Below, in pieces: positions 7,292-15,180 of a stretch of DNA of 27,284 nucleotides. The stretch comes from JBFMGD01 sp040751775 (lineage in GTDB: Bacteria; Bacillota; Dethiobacteria; DTU022). The DNA lies in contig JBFMGD010000039.1 in assembly GCA_040751775.1 (NCBI GenBank), positions 1 through 27,284 on the forward strand. The letters run 5' to 3'. The notes beneath the pieces are model-generated. The model did no database searches. It was not told the DNA's origin and was given only the letters and a program-made list of their open reading frames with translations. Each line of letters starts with the position of its first letter. Position 1 is the stretch's first letter. The position numbers and the translations under genes are program-made.

Positions 7292-7346
7292 GGGATGCCA
7301 GGCACTGACTTAAGATATAACTATACAAAAATGGTACCTGGCACCG
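7292..7346. repeat. Palindromic repeat, family B (TGCCAGG/CCTGGCA)
   Basis: GGATGCCAGGCACTG at the left and GGTACCTGGCACCGG at the right form imperfect inverted arms around an AT-rich centre of about 25 bases. A half copy occurs at 2306-2332. It lies 13 bases past the stop of the tandem-ATPase gene and just upstream of the glutamate synthase promoter. Confidence 0.65.
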
Positions 7347-7359
7347 GTATATTTCTGAA

Positions 7360-8484
7360 CTAGCGCGCCGCTGCTCCCGGCTGCGGTTTTGAGTAGGTCA
7401 ATATTTTTTCCAACACCGCGAGTGCCTGGCGGTTGATTTCACCGAAGCGCATATTCGGGATATAGTAAGTCTCCAGTTCATCGTGGACTTCATGGGCTTG
7501 ATTGATATAGGCGATCGCTGTTTCGAATGTATCCTGGTACATCCGGCGGGCCAGGTCCCGTTCTTTTTCCCGGATGCCGCCCGGATCTTTTACGAACGCA
7601 TCTGTTTTGATTTCCCGGTCGTCTCCAACCGCTTCCAGGAGGTGAGGGGTAACGCTGTTTAAGGCCGCAATGTTTAATTGGGGAATGAGCACATGATCAA
7701 TTTTATGGGGATCCAGGGCGCAGTGGTATACTTCGACAAAATAACCGTGCATGAAGGCCGCGTCCTTGATGCGTGCAATCAGCTCGTTCTTGCCGGTGCC
7801 GTCGTCACCGGAGATGATGTAACGCCGGTAATCGCGGTCGACGATTGTCTCCAGGTAGCTGACCGGCCCGTCAGGTGTGATCGCGGTCGCAAACAGGTGC
7901 CTCTCTCGCCGCCGCTGCAGTGTTTCATTGACCTTACCCCCGAAAATCTCCTCTGTCAGACGCAGGGCCAGTTTGTCAAGGCCTGCTGTGTCCAGCGCGT
8001 TATTTTCCCGGTAATAGTCTTCCACTTCGTCGATAAAGAGTTTGGCCGCGGCCAGGTAGCGGTAGGCCCGGCGGTAGAGGCGGCTGATCTCCCGGTTGGC
8101 CTTGAGGATGGCTTCCCGGTGGGCGATCATCCCGGCTTCGTTCCAATATTCCCCCAGGTGAATAATTTCGTCCACCGCGCCGGGATTCTTCGGATCAACC
8201 ACGTGCGGCGCGGTACCGTCGATGCAGGCAATATTCAGCCGGGGAATGACGATCCCATCCAGTGAATCGGTGTCCGCCGAACAACAATGAAACTCCACAT
8301 CGTAACCCAACTTGAGCAACTCCCGGGCGATATTGCTCATAAAGGTAGACTTTCCGACTCCCGGCCCGCCCTTGATCACAAATATCCGGGCGGCGTCGTC
8401 CTCGATAATCTGGTCGTAAAACGAGTAAAAACCGTAAGCCGAGTTTGAACCCGGGAAAACCTTTTTCATTTTTCCGCGAGGCAC
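7360..8484 (-). CDS. Tandem P-loop ATPase of unknown function (PRK06851-like)
   Basis: About 374 residues made of two homologous halves. The first has an intact Walker A motif GGPGVGKST (Lys45) followed by VEFHCCSADTDSLDGIVIP and LNIACIDGTAPHVVD. The second repeats the plan with a degenerate loop SGDDGTGKNE (Lys232), then VEVYHCALDPHKIDHVLIP and LNIAALNSVTPHLLE. The architecture matches a conserved but uncharacterised Firmicutes ATPase family that I recall as PRK06851; no substrate is known to me. The Cys/His-rich stretch after each P-loop is the most conserved feature. I prefer the GTG start at 8484, because AAAAGGAG lies about 11 bases upstream and falls inside the longer frame that begins at 8511; ATG 8469 is also possible. 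It is convergent with nothing and diverges from carA. Confidence 0.75.
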   Translation of the reverse strand: MPRGKMKKVFPGSNSAYGFYSFYDQIIEDDAARIFVIKGGPGVGKSTFMSNIARELLKLGYDVEFHCCSADTDSLDGIVIPRLNIACIDGTAPHVVDPKNPGAVDEIIHLGEYWNEAGMIAHREAILKANREISRLYRRAYRYLAAAKLFIDEVEDYYRENNALDTAGLDKLALRLTEEIFGGKVNETLQRRRERHLFATAITPDGPVSYLETIVDRDYRRYIISGDDGTGKNELIARIKDAAFMHGYFVEVYHCALDPHKIDHVLIPQLNIAALNSVTPHLLEAVGDDREIKTDAFVKDPGGIREKERDLARRMYQDTFETAIAYINQAHEVHDELETYYIPNMRFGEINRQALAVLEKILTYSKPQPGAAAR

Positions 8485-8600
8485 TGTTGATGCCACTCCT
8501 TTTAAATTCATTTCTTGCTTTTATACTATGTGGGTAGAGCCGCCGTGGTTAGCGCCAATCTTCCTGAAACTGACTGAACTTAAAAGCTAAAATAAAAACC

Positions 8601-8629
8601 TTGCCTTATCTTCCCCCGGGAGATATAAT
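8601..8629 (+). promoter_or_regulatory. Sigma-A promoter of carAB
   Basis: TTGCCT (8601-8606) and TATAAT (8624-8629) are separated by 17 bp, about 70 bases ahead of the carA start. I see no PyrR-type anti-antiterminator or intrinsic terminator in the short leader. Confidence 0.7.
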
Positions 8630-8697
8630 CGTTTTTAAAAAAGATTTTGGCCATTTTAAAGTATCTGCGGCCTGAATCGGGGAATGGAGGGGTTTTA

Positions 8698-9822
8698 TTG
8701 CGGGCGCTGCTGGTTTTGGAAGATGGTTTCAGCCTGGCGGGGAACAGTTTCGCCGGGCGCGGGACGGTTTTCGGGGAGGTGGTTTTTAATACTGCCATGG
8801 CCGGATACCAGGAAATGATTACCGATCCCTCTTACAAGGGGCAGATTCTGTCCTTTACTTACCCCCTGGTGGGGAACTACGGTGTTAACGAGCTGGATGT
8901 TGAATCGGCCTCCCCCCAGGTGGAGGCCCTTTTATTAAAGGAATGTTGCCGACGTCCTTACAACCGCCGGTCTTCCGAAAGCCTGGATGCCTTCCTGGAG
9001 CGTTTTGGAGTACTCGGCGTGGAAGGGATAGACACCCGTTCGCTGACTTTGCACCTGCGCCGTTCCGGGACGCTGCAGGGGGTTGTCTCTACCGGATCGG
9101 ATTCGCCGGCAGAGCTGATGGCCCGTTTGCGCGCCTCTTCCCCGGCTTTGGCTGAGCAGGACCTGGTGGGGCGGGTAACCTGCCCGGCTGTTTACCGGTG
9201 GGATGAACACGGCAAAAATAACGCCGCTACTGCCGTGAAACAGGGGCCGCACGTCGTGGTTTACGATTTTGGGGTGAAATACAATATCTTGCGCCGGCTC
9301 AGCGAGCGCGGCTGCCGGGTGAGCGTGGTCCCGGCCGCAACCGCGGCGCGGGATGTCCTGGCCATGCAACCGGACGGCGTCCTTTTGTCAAACGGACCCG
9401 GTGACCCGGCCGACCTGGCCGGCCTGCTGCCCGAGGTGCGCGCCCTGCTGGGACGGCTGCCCCTTTTCGGCATCTGCCTGGGGCACCAGGTGTTGGGGCT
9501 GGCACTTGGCTACAAGACCTACAAGCTGCCCTTCGGACACCGGGGCGCCAATCACCCTGTTAAAGAGCTTTCCAGCGGACGGGTGCTGATTACCTCCCAG
9601 AACCATGGTTACTGTGTCGACCTGGCCGGTGCGAGGAGTGACACAAAAGCGACCCACGTTAACTTAAATGACGGCACCCTGGAGGGGATGGAGAGCGAGT
9701 CCCTGCGTTGCTTCTCCGTGCAATTTCACCCGGAGGCTTCTCCGGGTCCCCGCGAGGCGGCCCCGCTTTTTGACCGGTTCGTCAACATGCTTGCTGTCCA
9801 GAGAAAGGAGGAGGATTGCTGA
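8698..9822 (+). CDS. carA: Carbamoyl-phosphate synthase small (glutaminase) subunit
   Basis: Releases ammonia from glutamine for carbamoyl phosphate, the precursor of pyrimidines and arginine. The 374-residue protein has the CarA N-terminal domain (LVLEDGFSLAG, FGEVVFNTAMAGYQE, SFTYPLVGNYGVN) and a class I amidotransferase domain with Cys260 in GICLGHQ and His344/Glu346 in QFHPEAS. I chose TTG at 8698 because GGAGGGG lies five bases before it and the protein then begins MRALLVLEDG, as in the family; an earlier in-frame TTG at 8647 has no ribosome site. The stop overlaps the carB start in TGATG, so the subunits are translationally coupled. No other pyr or arg genes are nearby. Confidence 0.96.
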   Translation: MRALLVLEDGFSLAGNSFAGRGTVFGEVVFNTAMAGYQEMITDPSYKGQILSFTYPLVGNYGVNELDVESASPQVEALLLKECCRRPYNRRSSESLDAFLERFGVLGVEGIDTRSLTLHLRRSGTLQGVVSTGSDSPAELMARLRASSPALAEQDLVGRVTCPAVYRWDEHGKNNAATAVKQGPHVVVYDFGVKYNILRRLSERGCRVSVVPAATAARDVLAMQPDGVLLSNGPGDPADLAGLLPEVRALLGRLPLFGICLGHQVLGLALGYKTYKLPFGHRGANHPVKELSSGRVLITSQNHGYCVDLAGARSDTKATHVNLNDGTLEGMESESLRCFSVQFHPEASPGPREAAPLFDRFVNMLAVQRKEEDC

Positions 9823-12800
9823 TGCCCCGGCGTACAGACCTGCGCAAAATATTATTGATCGGTTCAGGGCCCATTATCATCGGTCAAGCCTGCGAATTCG
9901 ACTACTCGGGTACCCAGGCCTGCCGGGCGCTGCGTGAAGAAGGCTATCAAGTGGTTCTGATGAACAGCAACCCGGCCACCATTATGACCGATCCCGACCT
10001 GGCGGACAGAACCTATATTGAGCCGCTTACTGCGACCGCGGCGGCCGCGGTGATTGAGCTGGAGCGGCCCCAGGCGCTGCTGCCCACGGTGGGGGGGCAA
10101 ACCGCCCTCAACCTCGCCGTGCAGTTGGCCGAAAGCGGCGTGCTGGAGCGATTCGGAGTGGAGCTGATTGGGGCCGACAGCGATGTAATCAAACAGGCTG
10201 AGGACCGTGCGCTTTTCAAGGCGGCCATGGCCCGCGCCGGGCTGGCGGTGGCGGAGAGCCTTCACCTGGACAGCGTGCCCGAGGCGCTGCGGTTTGCTGA
10301 AAAAACCGGTTACCCGGTGATCGTGCGGCCTTCCTTCACCTTGGGCGGGTCCGGGGGCGGCATTGCTACCAGCGGTGAGGAGTTGGCGGAGATGATTGCC
10401 GCCGGCATCGCCTTAAGCCCCATCGGGAAGGTTCTGGTGGAAGAATCACTGATCGGCTGGCAGGAATTTGAGCTGGAAGTGATGCGTGACTGCAATGACA
10501 ATACCGTGGTGATCTGTTCGATTGAAAATATTGACCCCATGGGGGTGCATACCGGCGAGAGCATTACCGTCGCCCCCATTCAGACCCTGACTGATCGCGA
10601 ATACCAGACAATGCGTGATGCCGCGTTCCGGGCGCTGCGGGAAATCGGCGTGGAGACCGGCGGCTGCAATATTCAATTTGCCCTGGACCCGTCGTCGGGG
10701 CGGCTGGTGGTGGTGGAAATGAATCCGCGGGTCTCACGTTCTTCGGCGTTGGCTTCCAAGGCCACCGGGTTCCCGATCGCCAAGATCGCCGCCAAACTGG
10801 CCGTGGGTTATACCCTGGACGAGCTGCCCAATGATATCACGCGCAAGACGCCGGCCTCGTTTGAGCCGGCCCTTGATTACTGTGTGGTCAAAATACCGCG
10901 CTGGGATTTTGCCAAGTTTCCCGGGGCTGACCGCACCCTGACCACCACGATGAAATCGGTGGGCGAGGTGATGGGTATCGGCCGGACCTTTAAAGAAGCC
11001 CTGCAGAAAGCGCTGCGTTCCCTGGAAGAAGGTTTCTACGGTTTGGAAGAAGGGGTTGGCCTGGAGAGGCCGGCCACCCGGGAGGAACTTGAGCGGTTAT
11101 TGGCTGTGCCGCGGCCGGAACGGGTCTTCCATATTGCCGACGCCTTCCGCTCCGGTTTTGAGACTGAAGCAGTAATCAAATTAACTGGAATCAACGGCTG
11201 GTTCCTGGAGCAAATCAAGCAAATTGTCGAGATGGAAAAAGAGCTGGCCAATGGTGACGTCGCTCTCCTGGAGAAAGCGAAGGCGTGGGGCTTTTCTGAT
11301 CGCCGCCTTGCCGCCTTGGCTGGCGTGGCAGAAGAAGAGCTCCGCTGCCGGCTGGCGGCCGGCGGTATTCGTCCGGCTTACCGCCGGGTGGATACCTGTG
11401 CCGGTGAGTTTGAAGCGGTTACGCCGTACTTTTACTCGACTTACGAAGGCGGCGACGAAACGGCGCTTCCCGGCAGCGGCCAAAGAAAGGTGATTATCCT
11501 GGGCAGCGGCCCCAACCGGATCGGACAGGGGGTGGAGTTCGACTACTGCTGTGTGCAGGCGGCCATGGCTTTACGGGAAGAAGGCTGCCGGGTAATCATG
11601 GTCAACTGCAACCCGGAAACCGTGAGTACCGATTACGATGTTTCGGACCGCCTCTACTTCGAACCGCTCACCCTTGAGGATGTGCTGCATATCTGCGAGG
11701 CGGAGAAGCCGGACGGGGTGATCCTGCAATTCGGCGGGCAGACCCCGTTGAAACTGGCTCTGCCGCTGCTGGAGAGAGGGATACCGGTTTGGGGCACTTC
11801 TCCCCTGGATATTGATCGGGCTGAAAACCGGGCGAAGTTCGCCGCGCTGGTTGAAAAGCTCAGCCTGCGGATGCCGCCCGGCGCTACCGCCCCCGGTGCC
11901 GCCGAGGCGATGGCTGTCGCCGCCGCACTGGGTTACCCAATCTTGGCGCGCCCCTCTTATGTCCTCGGCGGGAGAGCGATGCGCGTTATTTATGATGCCA
12001 ATGAGCTGGCAACATACCTGGCCGGCGGCGTGGAGCTGTCGCCCGCCAACCCGCTGCTGCTGGATAAGTTCCTGGAGGGGGCGGTGGAGCTGGACGTGGA
12101 TGTGGTGAGCGACGGGGAAAGCGTGATGATTGGCGGGATCATGGAACACGTGGAGCATGCCGGGATCCACTCCGGCGACAGCTGCTGTGTACTGCCGCCG
12201 TACAGTCTTTCTGAGGATTTACTCGCGGCGGTAAGGCTTCAGTCGGCACTGTTGGCCGGGGAGTTAAAAGTATCGGGCCTGCTTAACATTCAGTTCGCCA
12301 TTCAGGACGGGCGAATCTACGTCCTGGAAGCAAACCCGAGGGCTTCCCGGACGGTGCCCTTTGTCGGGAAAGTGACAGGTGTGCCCCTGGCGCGGGCGGC
12401 GGCCCTGGTGGCGTCCGGCCGCACCCTGAAAGAGCTGGGTCTAACCCGGCAGGTCGCTCCCCCTTACCTGGCGGTAAAAGAGGCGGTTCTCCCTTTTTCC
12501 CGCTTTGATAAGGTCGACATCGTCCTCGGCCCGGAGATGCGCTCCACCGGAGAGGTCATGGGCATCGATACTACCTTCGGCGCCGCTTTTGCCAAGGCCA
12601 TGCTCGCCGCGGGCACGCCCTTGCCCACGGCCGGAACGATAATTTTAACCGTGGCCGACCGGGACAAACCGCAAGCGGTGGAGCTGGCCCGGGAGCTGTC
12701 AGCCCTTGGTTTTGCCCTGGCGGCAACGGCCGGTACGGCGGCGGCCCTGCAAGCGGCCGGAATCGAGGTGAAAGCGGTACAAAAGCTGAACCACGGGTCG

Positions 12801-13034
12801 CCCGACATCATCGATTGCATTCGGAAGCGTGAAGCGGTCCTGGTGATCAATACTCCCGGGGGAAGCGGCAGCGGCCCCGATGGGGCGCTGATCCGGCGTA
12901 GCGCCGTGCGGTTTGGTGTTTCCATCATCACCACCATGCAAGGCGCCCGGGCGGCCTTGGCCGGGATCCTTCACCTGCAAAAAGGCCCGCTGCAGGTCCG
13001 CTGCCTGCAGGATTACTACCGCTTGCTGCTATAA
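9822..13034 (+). CDS. carB: Carbamoyl-phosphate synthase large subunit
   Basis: Full-length at 1070 residues. It uses bicarbonate, ammonia channelled from CarA and two ATP to make carbamoyl phosphate. The two homologous ATP-grasp halves are clear: KILLIGSGPIIIGQACEFDYSG at the start of the first, GSGPNRIGQGVEFDY at the start of the second (about residue 560), with VGGQTALNLA and FGGQTPLKLA as matching segments. The C-terminal methylglyoxal-synthase-like allosteric domain (about 935-1070) is present, with the usual site for nucleotide or ornithine effectors. ATG at 9822 follows GGAGGAGG. The listed longer reading frame begins two codons earlier at TTG and is not preferred. I see no frameshift. 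Confidence 0.97.
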   Translation: MPRRTDLRKILLIGSGPIIIGQACEFDYSGTQACRALREEGYQVVLMNSNPATIMTDPDLADRTYIEPLTATAAAAVIELERPQALLPTVGGQTALNLAVQLAESGVLERFGVELIGADSDVIKQAEDRALFKAAMARAGLAVAESLHLDSVPEALRFAEKTGYPVIVRPSFTLGGSGGGIATSGEELAEMIAAGIALSPIGKVLVEESLIGWQEFELEVMRDCNDNTVVICSIENIDPMGVHTGESITVAPIQTLTDREYQTMRDAAFRALREIGVETGGCNIQFALDPSSGRLVVVEMNPRVSRSSALASKATGFPIAKIAAKLAVGYTLDELPNDITRKTPASFEPALDYCVVKIPRWDFAKFPGADRTLTTTMKSVGEVMGIGRTFKEALQKALRSLEEGFYGLEEGVGLERPATREELERLLAVPRPERVFHIADAFRSGFETEAVIKLTGINGWFLEQIKQIVEMEKELANGDVALLEKAKAWGFSDRRLAALAGVAEEELRCRLAAGGIRPAYRRVDTCAGEFEAVTPYFYSTYEGGDETALPGSGQRKVIILGSGPNRIGQGVEFDYCCVQAAMALREEGCRVIMVNCNPETVSTDYDVSDRLYFEPLTLEDVLHICEAEKPDGVILQFGGQTPLKLALPLLERGIPVWGTSPLDIDRAENRAKFAALVEKLSLRMPPGATAPGAAEAMAVAAALGYPILARPSYVLGGRAMRVIYDANELATYLAGGVELSPANPLLLDKFLEGAVELDVDVVSDGESVMIGGIMEHVEHAGIHSGDSCCVLPPYSLSEDLLAAVRLQSALLAGELKVSGLLNIQFAIQDGRIYVLEANPRASRTVPFVGKVTGVPLARAAALVASGRTLKELGLTRQVAPPYLAVKEAVLPFSRFDKVDIVLGPEMRSTGEVMGIDTTFGAAFAKAMLAAGTPLPTAGTIILTVADRDKPQAVELARELSALGFALAATAGTAAALQAAGIEVKAVQKLNHGSPDIIDCIRKREAVLVINTPGGSGSGPDGALIRRSAVRFGVSIITTMQGARAALAGILHLQKGPLQVRCLQDYYRLLL

Positions 13035-13091
13035 GAGAGCAGTTTTCATGCTTTGCGAGCGGCATAGTATTTCGACGAAGGAGGTATTCGA

Positions 13092-13579
13092 ATGCTGGCT
13101 GCAATTATCGTCAACTTACTGGCGATCGCAACACTTTTTTGGAAGTAGAGTACGACGGGCGGCGCCGGGAAGGGAAGGCGCTGCTGATCGCCATCGGAAA
13201 CGGCAGCTGCTACGGGGGCGGGCTGCACATAATCCCGCCCGCGGTTTTAGACGACGGCTACTTTCATATTTGCCTGGTCAGGGATGTCGGCAAGATTGAA
13301 ACCATGCGGCTCCTGCCCAGTGTATACCACGGCGGCCATATCGGGCATCCTGATGTGGAAATATTGAAAGCGCGCCGGGTAACGGTGCGCGCGCCGGTGC
13401 CCCTCACAGTCCAGGCGGACGGCGAGATAATCGGCACCCTGCCGCTCTCGGTGGAGGCGGCCCCCCGGGTCTTAAGCGTCCTGGCGCCTCATTGTCCGCC
13501 GGAGAGCGCGCGAAGTGTGCCCAACGGCAGAATTCGTCAAATAACCGCAAGAGACGTCACATATGAAAAAGGAAATTAA
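13092..13579 (+). pseudogene. Remnant of a diacylglycerol kinase/YegS-type lipid kinase (internal deletion and frameshift)
   Basis: An ideal ribosome site AAGGAGG (13078-13084) leads to ATG 13092 and the peptide MLAAIIVNLLAIATLFWK, which stops at 13148. In another frame, from about 13139, comes a 146-residue segment matching the C-terminal half of DagK/YegS kinases: GKALLIAIGNGSCYGGGLHI, PPAVLDDGYFHICLV, LLPSVYHGGHIGHPDV, VQADGEIIG. The peptide start resembles the first strand of these kinases (usually like ALLIVNPVAG). The nucleotide-binding region with the GGDGT motif, roughly 130-150 residues, is missing. The simplest reading is an internal deletion near the T-run at 13134-13140 that also broke the frame. 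The C-terminal part could still be made from TTG 13139 but lacks the catalytic domain. Confidence 0.75.
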
Positions 13580-13686
13580 GGTTACGTATTGAAGATTTTA
13601 TATAACTGTTTAGGAGTGGGAAGCCACCAATTACATTTTCCTAATCTTACAATACCTCAGTATTAACGGTAGGAAGGGGTTGCCGA

Positions 13687-15078
13687 TTGACCGACATGAA
13701 AATATTGGAGCGGCCCCGGGACCAGTGCGGTGTGTTCGCAATGCATCATCACAACGGCGGTCCGCATACGGCCGCCCAGGCTGTTTACCTGGGCTTGCTC
13801 GCGCTGCAGCACCGCGGCCAGGAAAGCGCGGGGTTAGCCTTCCCGGGCGCTGCCGGGATACAATGCCGCAAGGGGATGGGGCTGGTCAGTCAGGTTTTCC
13901 CGCGTGAGTGGCTGGCGGAGGTGACCTCCGCTACCGCGCTCGGCCACGTGCGCTATTCCACCACCGGCATCAGCAATATCAACAATGCCCAACCGCTTGT
14001 CGCCCGTTCGACCGGCGGGTACGGTATTGCCTTAGCCCATAACGGTAATCTTTCCAATAATGATCAGTTGAAACAGGCGCTGCTGGAGGAGGGGCATATC
14101 TTTCATGCCACCACCGACACGGAAACGCTTTTGGCCTACCTGTTTCGTTTCCGCAAAAAGGGGCTGGCCGCAGCGGCGGCCGAGATCATGCAGATCGTGG
14201 AGGGCGCCTATGCCGCCGTGGCCATGGACTATGAGCAAATGATCGCTTTTCGCGATCCGTTCGGTTTCCGGCCCCTGGTCATGGGCCGCCTGGGGAAGGC
14301 GGTTGTTTTTGCTTCCGAAACCTGCGCCCTTGAGTCCGTGGGGGCCGTTTTTGAGCGAGAACTTCTACCCGGCGAAATCGTCTCGGCCGCGCGGGGTGAA
14401 GTGATCTCCACGGCGGTTTATCCCGCGGCGCGGGAGGCGTTCTGCATCTTTGAATTCATCTATTTCGCCCGTCCCGACAGCACCTTCCAGGGGCAGAATG
14501 TCCACCTGGTGCGCAAGGCTGTCGGCGCTCGCCTGGCCCGGCGGGTTGTTCCCGGTCTGGAGATGGTAATCCCCTCACCCGATTCCGGCGTCTCCGCCGC
14601 CATGGGTATGGCCGAGGCGGCGCGCCTGCCCCTGGAGTGGGCCATACACCGCAATCCCTACCGGGGCCGCACCTTTATCGAACCGAGTCCCGAGGGGAGG
14701 GAGCAGGCGGCCCGGCTGAAGTACAACCCGATCGCCGCGCTGGTCAAGGGGAAGCGGGTGGCGGTTGTGGATGACTCGCTGGTCCGGGGCACCACGGCCC
14801 GTAAGCTGACGGCTTTGCTCAGAGAAGCCGGTGCGGCCGCTGTCCACCTCTTCATCGCCGCGCCGCCGTATACGCACCCTTGTTATTACGGTGTTGATAT
14901 TCCGGTCGCTGCCGGCCTTGCCGCAGTCGAGGAAGATGCCGAGCAACGCAAGCTGGCCGCTTCGATCGGCGCCGACAGTATCACCTATGCCACGCTGGAC
15001 GACCTCTACAGCGCGGTAGGGCATAATCAGAGCGGTTACTGCACCGCCTGTTTCACCGGTGATTATCCCACCGGGTAA
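13687..15078 (+). CDS. purF: Amidophosphoribosyltransferase (glutamine PRPP amidotransferase)
   Basis: Catalyses the committed step of purine synthesis, making phosphoribosylamine from PRPP and glutamine. The 463-residue precursor has a 13-residue propeptide (MTDMKILERPRDQ) before Cys14 of CGVFAM, the catalytic N-terminal Cys after processing, as in the Bacillus-type enzyme. The glutaminase domain shows GHVRYSTTG and AHNGNLSNN. The phosphoribosyltransferase domain shows the PRPP loop VAVVDDSLVRGTT. Cys residues in EAFCIFEF, HPCYYGVD and GYCTACFTGD match the [4Fe-4S] ligands of the oxygen-sensitive class. I chose TTG 13687 because AGGAAGGGG lies seven bases upstream; ATG 13696 is too far from it. 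It stands apart from any purine operon. I could not identify a convincing promoter or riboswitch in 13580-13686. Confidence 0.96.
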   Translation: MTDMKILERPRDQCGVFAMHHHNGGPHTAAQAVYLGLLALQHRGQESAGLAFPGAAGIQCRKGMGLVSQVFPREWLAEVTSATALGHVRYSTTGISNINNAQPLVARSTGGYGIALAHNGNLSNNDQLKQALLEEGHIFHATTDTETLLAYLFRFRKKGLAAAAAEIMQIVEGAYAAVAMDYEQMIAFRDPFGFRPLVMGRLGKAVVFASETCALESVGAVFERELLPGEIVSAARGEVISTAVYPAAREAFCIFEFIYFARPDSTFQGQNVHLVRKAVGARLARRVVPGLEMVIPSPDSGVSAAMGMAEAARLPLEWAIHRNPYRGRTFIEPSPEGREQAARLKYNPIAALVKGKRVAVVDDSLVRGTTARKLTALLREAGAAAVHLFIAAPPYTHPCYYGVDIPVAAGLAAVEEDAEQRKLAASIGADSITYATLDDLYSAVGHNQSGYCTACFTGDYPTG

Positions 15079-15080
15079 AT

Positions 15081-15154
15081 TGGGACGAGGGACGGTTCCT
15101 TGTCCCGTAAATAGATACAATACAGATGGGGACAAGGAACCGACCCCTGTCCCA
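15081..15154. repeat. Palindromic REP-like element, family A, diverged copy
   Basis: Arms at 15081-15106 and 15129-15154 are inverted repeats with about 23 of 26 matches, built on GGGACGGTTCCTTGTCCC. The core GGACGGTTC is shared with the elements at 1-131 and 23929-24023. It begins two bases after the purF stop. No T-tract follows on either strand. Confidence 0.75.
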
Positions 15155-15180
15155 CTCACAGATGGAAGGTGGAATCAGGC

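Noticed and set aside
8630..8697. PyrR-type attenuator before carA
   Set aside because: The leader is only about 60 bases and contains neither a terminator hairpin nor the PyrR binding loop.
11571..12170. 199-codon minus-strand frame inside carB
   Set aside because: It is a shadow of carB with no ribosome site or recognisable domain.
13139..13579. Functional lipid kinase gene
   Set aside because: Only the C-terminal half is encoded; the catalytic nucleotide-binding domain is missing and carB occupies the space upstream.
13580..13686. Purine riboswitch before purF
   Set aside because: The stretch TATATAACTG looked suggestive, but the conserved three-way-junction core and a downstream terminator are absent.
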